NCBI GenBank assembly: GCA_030917125.1
Contig: JAUPVH010000035.1
Coordinates: forward strand, 1-25,476
Length of the DNA stretch: 25,476 nt
Reading direction: 5' to 3'
DNA from: Patescibacteria group bacterium
Lineage (GTDB): Bacteria; Patescibacteriota; Saccharimonadia; CAILAD01; GCA-016700035
Made by a program: the position numbers and the translations under genes. Under the pieces are notes generated by a model. It worked only from the letters and a program-made list of their open reading frames with translations, was not told the origin of the DNA and did not search any database. Of the stretch, positions 21,131 through 25,476 are shown in pieces; positions within the stretch are counted from its first letter, which is position 1, and each line of letters begins with the position of its first letter.

Positions 21131-21136
21131 ATGATA
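21131..21136 (-). promoter_or_regulatory. -10 box 7 nt before the galT-like ATG
   Basis: TATCAT on the minus strand ends 7 nt before ATG 21123. The -35 region is weak. It supports a leaderless start if this upstream ATG is used. Confidence 0.4.
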
Positions 21137-21162
21137 CCTGAAGCTCGTAAAAAACGTAAGCA

Positions 21163-22308
21163 CTATGAGGATTTGCTGGTAAGTCGCTTGGCGATAAATT
21201 CAATAATCGTTCGGGCGGCATCTGGTTTACTGAGCTGGGCAATTCGATTTTGGTAGCTACCATAGTCCTTATAAATTTCACTAATAGCCGTAATGATCTC
21301 GCTACTTTTTCGAGCAATGTGGCCAAGTTGGTAGCGTTCTACGAGCTCAGCATTACCTTCTTCTTGGCCCGGAATAATTTTATTGATGATGAGGGGTTTC
21401 TGAGCGGCGATGCATTCCATGACCGTTGAGCCCCCAGCTTTCGTAATGACAATGTCGCTCGCTTTAATCAATTCAGGCATGGTGTTCGTCCAGCCTACGA
21501 GGTAGCTGTGAGGAGCTGACCAGAAGTGGCTATCAGCGATTTGGCGGTATAGTTCGGCGTCTCTTCCTGTGACTACCACAAGCGCATGGTCGGGATACTG
21601 CGTAGTAATCGCGGTGCAAACTCGACGAACATAGGAGGCGCGTAGGGCAGACGCACTGAACAAAATTAATTTTCGATTTTTTGGGATATTTATATCTGTT
21701 AAGATGCTTTGGTGGCTTAAATGATCATGAGTAAAACTTTCATGCACTGGATAGCCGAGAGCATGGATTTTATCGTCTTGAACACCTAAGGTATGGAGAC
21801 TTGAAGCGGTTGGTTCGTTGGCGACAATGTAGAAGTCACTGTCCGGGATCACCCACGAAGAGTGGACCGAAATTGAGTCGGTAACGAGTGTGGCAAATTC
21901 AACGTGGGGGAAGTTTTTCTTTGAAATTTGAAACGCTAAGTATTGCCAGATGGGGTAGTTTGAGATGATGAGATCTGGGTGGTGTGAGGCGAGGATTTTC
22001 TTGAGATGACTTTGCCGGAGTGGGTAGCTCAAAAGATTGGCGAGTCGAATCGGAGTGTGGGTGATGTCAGTTGAAACGTACATCCATTTATAGAGTGCGG
22101 GTAAGTGTTTTGTATTGATTTCATACATCTTCTTTGAGGTTTTATTAAAGAGCTTGCCAATTTCTTCAGAGAAATCGATAATTTTTACATCAATATTGAA
22201 TTCCGGATGGTTATTAGCCGCACTTTCTAGAGCTCGAGCTGTCGCCATATGACCTTGTCCGAAAGATGATGACAGGATAAGTATTGTTTTTTTTACATCT
22301 TTAGTCAT
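21163..22308 (-). CDS. GT28 family diacylglycerol glycosyltransferase (UgtP/MGDG synthase-like)
   Basis: A 381-residue GT-B enzyme acting on diacylglycerol or a glycosyl-diacylglycerol at the cytoplasmic membrane face. The N-terminal lipid-acceptor domain begins ILILSSSFGQGHMATARALE, the MGDG-synthase signature with its GxGH loop. The C-terminal UDP-sugar site has VVVTGRD, then TKAGGSTVMECIAAQKPLI and PGQEEGNAE. The start ATG 22308 lies 3 nt after the stop of the upstream GT4 gene with no Shine-Dalgarno, so it is probably translated by re-initiation. With the two GT4 enzymes it likely builds di- or triglycosyl diacylglycerols as membrane lipids or polymer anchors. Confidence 0.9.
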   Translation of the reverse strand: MTKDVKKTILILSSSFGQGHMATARALESAANNHPEFNIDVKIIDFSEEIGKLFNKTSKKMYEINTKHLPALYKWMYVSTDITHTPIRLANLLSYPLRQSHLKKILASHHPDLIISNYPIWQYLAFQISKKNFPHVEFATLVTDSISVHSSWVIPDSDFYIVANEPTASSLHTLGVQDDKIHALGYPVHESFTHDHLSHQSILTDINIPKNRKLILFSASALRASYVRRVCTAITTQYPDHALVVVTGRDAELYRQIADSHFWSAPHSYLVGWTNTMPELIKASDIVITKAGGSTVMECIAAQKPLIINKIIPGQEEGNAELVERYQLGHIARKSSEIITAISEIYKDYGSYQNRIAQLSKPDAARTIIEFIAKRLTSKSS

Positions 22309-22311
22309 ATT

Positions 22312-23529
22312 TTAGACAATTCTTTTGTATATGGATTCGAGCTTTTCAGTTTGTTTATCGATCGTGTATTCGGAAGCTTTTTTGTGCGCAGCATCACCCA
22401 TTTTCTTACGAAGATCTGGATCGTGCGCGAGCTTTAAGAGAGCTTTACTAAAGGCTTCAGGCTTAGGTGGTGCAAGAATTCCCGACACACCATCTTCGGC
22501 GACGAGTGAGAGGTCGGCATCTGAGTAAATGAGTGGCACGCGCATATAGGCAGCTTCGTTGAGTACGAGAGCTTGAGTATCGGTCATTGATGGGAACGCA
22601 AAAATATCGGCATAACTATAGCGCTCGAGGGCCTCTTTTCTTGGGAGTCCCCCGGTAGTAACCACGGCACGGGTAAGTCCGAGTTCGCGGACTCGAGTAC
22701 GCATGCGCGGTAGATACGGTCCTGGCCCAACCACGCAAAGTCTCAAGCTAGAGTCTTTTTTATGGGCCAAAGCAAAGGCCTTGAGCAGTACATCCACATT
22801 CTTTTCTTTCGCAACTCTTCCGACATAGAGGATTGTTGTAGTTTTATCATCTTTATCCTTTACAGTCTTGCCACGGTGAGGAAATTCATCAGGATTCATA
22901 CCTGTGGGCAGGATGTTGATTGGTCTTGTGACTCCGTAGCTAATGAGTTTGTCCTGCATTTTTGCGGAAGGGACGATAACTTCATCAAAATAATCGACTG
23001 ATGCGCGAATGAGGTTTTGTACCATGGTTTGGTTCCATTGTTCGAAAGAACGCTTGGGTCGTACACCTTGCAGAGTCTCAGGCCAGGCCTTGGGTTGATT
23101 AACTACAAGCGGGCCGATGAGGGAGGCAGTTAAAATGCCAGCCCACATGCCGCGATAGACTTTGGCGTATTCTTCGTAGTCAGTATGGTAACTAAATACC
23201 GAAGGAATATTTCCCTCAAACATCAGACGCATACCGGCAAGCCCGGTTTGACCGTTGGTGTGGAAGTGATAGAGGTCGGCATTGAGGTCTTTTATCATAC
23301 GACCATATTTTGGAGTAAGGATGCCGTCACGCAAGCCTTTATGCCAAACACTTGGTATTGATGGAAGGCGAATTACATCGGGGTGGTCGTCAACGGGCGC
23401 ATCGCTAGCTGGAGCTACAATGTAGACTCGATGACCGCGATCGCGCAGGGCATGCGCAAATAGATCGATCGCCGCCGTTACACCATTAAGCGATGGGGCA
23501 TAAAAATCAGTGAAAAAAACGATTTTCAT
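22312..23529 (-). CDS. GT4 glycosyltransferase, probable diacylglycerol alpha-glucosyltransferase
   Basis: A 405-residue retaining GT-B enzyme. The N-terminus VFFTDFYAPSLNGVTAAIDLFAHAL resembles monoglucosyl-diacylglycerol synthases (Acholeplasma MGS, LafA type), and YHFHTNGQTGLAGM with VFSYHTDYEEY continues that likeness. The donor domain has ILYVGRVAKEKNVDVLLKAF, and the E-x7-E region is represented by FPSMTDTQALVLNEAAYMRVPLI, where the first Glu is replaced by Asp (D-T-Q). The start overlaps the end of the next upstream GT4 gene by 4 nt. It probably adds the first glucose to diacylglycerol; this is inferred from likeness and operon context. Confidence 0.85.
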   Translation of the reverse strand: MKIVFFTDFYAPSLNGVTAAIDLFAHALRDRGHRVYIVAPASDAPVDDHPDVIRLPSIPSVWHKGLRDGILTPKYGRMIKDLNADLYHFHTNGQTGLAGMRLMFEGNIPSVFSYHTDYEEYAKVYRGMWAGILTASLIGPLVVNQPKAWPETLQGVRPKRSFEQWNQTMVQNLIRASVDYFDEVIVPSAKMQDKLISYGVTRPINILPTGMNPDEFPHRGKTVKDKDDKTTTILYVGRVAKEKNVDVLLKAFALAHKKDSSLRLCVVGPGPYLPRMRTRVRELGLTRAVVTTGGLPRKEALERYSYADIFAFPSMTDTQALVLNEAAYMRVPLIYSDADLSLVAEDGVSGILAPPKPEAFSKALLKLAHDPDLRKKMGDAAHKKASEYTIDKQTEKLESIYKRIV

Positions 23530-24548
23530 GAGTAGTCACCGACAAGGCTTTTGTACAAGGTTTCGTAACGGTGCACGAGGGTCTTAGATGCGTATTTTAT
23601 TGCCAGCGCTTCTGATAATTTCTGTTGTTTTTTATACATCGTAGGCTTTTTAATGAGGTCGTTTATGTGCGCCACAAACTCTTTATTTGTCTTGCCCTGT
23701 AAATATGTGCCGGCAAAAATATCTTTATATACTGGGATGTCACGCAAGATGACTGGCAGGCCGCAGGCAGCTGCTTCAACAACTACTAAACCAAAAGTTT
23801 CCTGGTAAGAGGGTAGCCAAAAGACGTCTGCCAGGTGATAGAGCTTGCGGGCTGTTTCGAGTTCCACAACCCCTGTGAAGGTAACGTTTTCTGGCGCTGT
23901 CGCCATCATTTGCTCCATATCGGCAGTTTTATCGGCAAACTTACCAAACGGAATGCCGCCAATCCAGAGGAAATGATAGTCGGTAAGCTGTTCGGCAACC
24001 AGGCGCCAATCGGCAACACCTTTACGAGGCTGAACCTGGCCACTACAGACAATGACAGGTTTATCAGCTGGTACATTAAAGTGTCGGCGCAGGGCCGAGA
24101 GCTCGTGCTCGGCTGGGCGAGCAAAGTGAGAGAGTTCTACCATGTTGGGAATTACACTCATTGGCTTATGAATGCCGAGTTCGCGCAGTTCCATCTCGGT
24201 ATTGGGGCTGACACAGATAATGTGATCGGCCTGATTATAGACAAACTTGAGGTACCAGCGAGCAAATGGTGCCCACAGCTTAGCGGCCTTGAGGCTCCCA
24301 ATAAACGAGCCTGGAGTCACGTGAGCATTGATCACGCGTCCGTGTGAGGCCTGGCGGAACTTACGCCACCCATAAGGGCCGACGGTGTGTACATGCACAA
24401 TATCTGTCGGCCGCTTGGAGTTAATTTTTACCGAATAGTCTGTGTAGCTCTTGAGGGCATTGACGTGCTCCTCGAAGGCGGTGTGAACACCATGACCGCG
24501 AACGGTAAAGACGCTCTCGCTAACGATATTCACGCTGAGTTGTTTCAT
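23526..24548 (-). CDS. GT4 glycosyltransferase, probable glycolipid second-sugar transferase
   Basis: A 340-residue GT-B enzyme. The N-terminus LSVNIVSESVFTVRGHGVHTAFEEHV resembles the glucosyl-diacylglycerol galactosyl/glucosyltransferases of the LafB type. The donor domain has VIVCSGQVQPRKGVADW, then LPSYQETFGLVVVEAAACGLPVI with an intact E-x7-E. It is the first gene of the minus-strand glycolipid cassette, with an extended -10 box ending 7 nt before its ATG. The next gene overlaps it by 4 nt. The lipid acceptor is inferred from neighbours and likeness; polysaccharide synthesis is the main alternative. Confidence 0.84.
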   Translation of the reverse strand: MKQLSVNIVSESVFTVRGHGVHTAFEEHVNALKSYTDYSVKINSKRPTDIVHVHTVGPYGWRKFRQASHGRVINAHVTPGSFIGSLKAAKLWAPFARWYLKFVYNQADHIICVSPNTEMELRELGIHKPMSVIPNMVELSHFARPAEHELSALRRHFNVPADKPVIVCSGQVQPRKGVADWRLVAEQLTDYHFLWIGGIPFGKFADKTADMEQMMATAPENVTFTGVVELETARKLYHLADVFWLPSYQETFGLVVVEAAACGLPVILRDIPVYKDIFAGTYLQGKTNKEFVAHINDLIKKPTMYKKQQKLSEALAIKYASKTLVHRYETLYKSLVGDYS

Positions 24549-24555
24549 ACCTCAA

Positions 24556-24564
24556 ATCCTACCA
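24556..24564 (-). promoter_or_regulatory. Extended -10 promoter of the glycolipid cassette
   Basis: TGGTAGGAT on the minus strand ends 7 nt before ATG 24548. The GAGGT in between abuts the ATG and is too close to work as a ribosome binding site, so a leaderless start is likely. Confidence 0.5.
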
Positions 24565-24607
24565 TATTTCACCAGAAAGCTTGAGCATTTACGTTTATAC
24601 ACTAAAG

Positions 24608-24616
24608 TGGTATAAT
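24608..24616 (+). promoter_or_regulatory. Extended -10 promoter of ssrA
   Basis: TGGTATAAT is a perfect extended -10 and ends 10 nt before the mature tmRNA 5' end at 24627. It is divergent from the glycolipid cassette promoter, about 45 nt away. Confidence 0.8.
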
Positions 24617-24626
24617 GAACTTTCTT

Positions 24627-25029
24627 GGGGCTGACTATTAGCTTCGACAGAGTGATCATTGACAAGCATAACTTGCAGGCCGGGTTGAGATGAACGTTAT
24701 CCGTCTCAAACCAATAAGTGTAAACTCACTTGCAAGCAAGGTACGCAGTGCTTTTTCAGCACCCGCTCTTGCACCAGCTTTCGCCTAAACCCGAAAGCCA
24801 CCCAGTAAGCTTACGCCAACTGTAGCTTCGTCGGGTGTCATACCTTTGTTGGCTGCCCATGATGTGTTCTGCGTCCGCAACATGGTAAGTTACCAGATTG
24901 CAGGAAAGGCTCGGGGATTGGTTCGCTTGTTCTCCCGTCGTCTTTCTCAAAACACGTAAGCGAACTAAGCTTGTAGACAGTATGCGAGTCACACACTGGA
25001 CGAGGGTGCGATTCCCTCCAGCTCCACCA
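24627..25029 (+). ncRNA. ssrA: Transfer-messenger RNA (tmRNA), one-piece
   Basis: Rescues stalled ribosomes and tags the unfinished protein for proteolysis with SmpB. The 403-nt RNA has the acceptor GGGGCTG (24627-24633) pairing with CAGCTCC (25019-25025), discriminator A and encoded CCA at 25027-25029. The upstream pseudoknot stem GGTTGAGA pairs with TCTCAAACC near 24683-24711. The tag reading frame ends ...A-L-A-P-A-F-A at TAA 24786-24788. The best resume codon is GTA 24720, because the preceding AATAAGT and following AAC match the usual layout before a resume codon; this gives 22 codons. Resuming at GCA 24732 would give 18. The T-loop reads TGCGATT instead of the usual TTCRAnn. ORFs drawn across this region are spurious. 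Confidence 0.96.
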
Positions 25030-25030
25030 T

Positions 25031-25067
25031 AAAAAGATCAGCGAATTGTTGCTGGTCTTTTTATTTT
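25031..25067 (+). terminator. Intrinsic terminator of ssrA
   Basis: A 12-bp stem (25031-25042 with 25051-25062, one G-U pair) closes an 8-nt loop. The stem's 3' arm ends in five T and is followed by ATTTTA. It starts 2 nt after the tmRNA CCA end. Confidence 0.9.
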
Positions 25068-25080
25068 AGCAAAAATATTA

Positions 25081-25086
25081 TATAAT
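25081..25086 (+). promoter_or_regulatory. -10 box of the histidine phosphatase gene
   Basis: A perfect TATAAT lies 33 nt before ATG 25120. Its leader of about 27 nt contains AAAGGA, so this gene has a conventional leader, unlike many of its neighbours. Confidence 0.6.
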
Positions 25087-25119
25087 ACACCAAGAACCTT
25101 GAAGAGAAAGGAATGCGGC

Positions 25120-25476
25120 ATGACCATGCCCATCGATCTAGTTTTGGTCCGTCACGGCCAATCCGAGCAGAACTTGGCCCTCAAAGCCGCCAAGAGTGGC
25201 GATCTGAGCCTCATTACAGAGCCCTATCGTCAGACACCTGCTTCTCAGTTCAGACTCTCTGAGCAGGGTCGCGAACAGGCCAGGTTGACAGGTTATTGGA
25301 TGCGACAGAATGGCTTGGCTGATTTTGAGCGTCGCTATGTATCCGACTACGTTCGGGCAAAAGAAACAGCCTCACATCTTCGACTTGAAGGTCCGGATTG
25401 GTACGTCGATCCTGCCTTGCGTGAGCGTGAGTGGGGATCTCTGGACGGCTTGAGCTGGGAAGAGCGTGAAGAGCAA
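25120..25476 (+). CDS. Histidine phosphatase family protein (3' end outside the window)
   Basis: Phosphoglycerate-mutase-like phosphatase. The first 119 residues are present and run to the window edge. The catalytic motif LVRHGQSEQN gives the phospho-accepting histidine at H12. Further family features are RLSEQGREQARLTG, VSDYVRAKETASHL (the T/R-A-xET block) and LREREWGSLDG with its conserved Glu. The start is ATG 25120, with AAAGGA (25107-25112) 7 nt upstream; ATG 25126 two codons later is also possible. An insertion of about 20 residues between the RHG motif and the first helix is longer than in the smallest members. The substrate cannot be told from this part. Confidence 0.88.
   Translation, partial: MTMPIDLVLVRHGQSEQNLALKAAKSGDLSLITEPYRQTPASQFRLSEQGREQARLTGYWMRQNGLADFERRYVSDYVRAKETASHLRLEGPDWYVDPALREREWGSLDGLSWEEREEQ

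Noticed and set aside
24756..24992. 78-residue minus-strand ORF
   Set aside because: It is wholly antisense to ssrA, where pairing and the tag frame account for the sequence.
1..25476. Reading TGA as glycine (Gracilibacteria/Absconditabacteria code)
   Set aside because: TGA sits at the expected ends of murT and uppP in tight ATGA overlaps, and no conserved gene contains an in-frame TGA.

Overview
This 25.5 kb window looks like the chromosome of a small-genome bacterium of the Candidate Phyla Radiation (Patescibacteria), most likely Saccharibacteria. That placement is an inference from gene content: a threonyl-tRNA synthetase without a TGS domain, MurT/GatD, UppP, an AI-2E-type permease, a bactofilin next to a DUF4446 protein, DUF4012, ComM, a free-standing PaaX/Cas2-like regulator, and a cluster of lipid glycosyltransferases. 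TGA works as a stop codon (for example at the end of murT), which argues against Gracilibacteria and Absconditabacteria. The genes are tightly packed, with many ATGA or TAATG overlaps. No phage, insertion sequence or CRISPR array is visible.

Layout. Positions 48-7262 (+): thrS, miaA, murT, gatD, a winged-helix/nucleotidyltransferase-like regulator, an AI-2E-type permease and a degenerate metallo-beta-lactamase-fold protein. A perfect bidirectional terminator separates these from rpmB (-). Then come a site-2-protease-like M50 protein (+), a promoter-led stretch of about 170 nt that folds like 6S RNA (+), and a PaaX-like repressor (-) with a palindrome over its own start. These are followed by tRNA-Pro(GGG), a HIT protein, uppP, an RNase HI, rnpB (RNase P RNA), a polyprenyl-phosphate hexose-1-phosphate transferase, a GT4 glycosyltransferase and a DUF4012 protein (all +). 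Positions 15239-18029 (-): infC-rpmI-rplT, preceded by an operon of DUF4446 protein, bactofilin and an unrecognised protein. A small membrane protein (+) converges on comM (-). A galT-like gene and three glycosyltransferases follow on the minus strand, and ssrA (tmRNA, +) and a truncated histidine phosphatase (+) close the window.

Functional themes. (1) Translation: thrS, miaA, L28, L20, L35, IF-3, tRNA-Pro, RNase P RNA and tmRNA. (2) Envelope: peptidoglycan amidation (MurT/GatD), undecaprenyl-phosphate recycling (UppP), undecaprenyl-linked glycan initiation (the sugar transferase and its GT4 neighbour), glycolipid synthesis (two GT4 enzymes and one GT28) and a bactofilin scaffold. (3) DNA uptake: ComM.

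The most notable non-coding signal is a recurring promoter design. An extended -10 box (TGN-TAnnnT) or plain -10 box lies 6-9 nt before the ATG of several genes, which implies leaderless mRNAs. Other points worth a second look are the 6S-like RNA, an infC that seems to start at ATT, a MurT that has lost all four zinc-ribbon cysteines, and a tmRNA with a long tag, a GUA resume codon and an altered T-loop.
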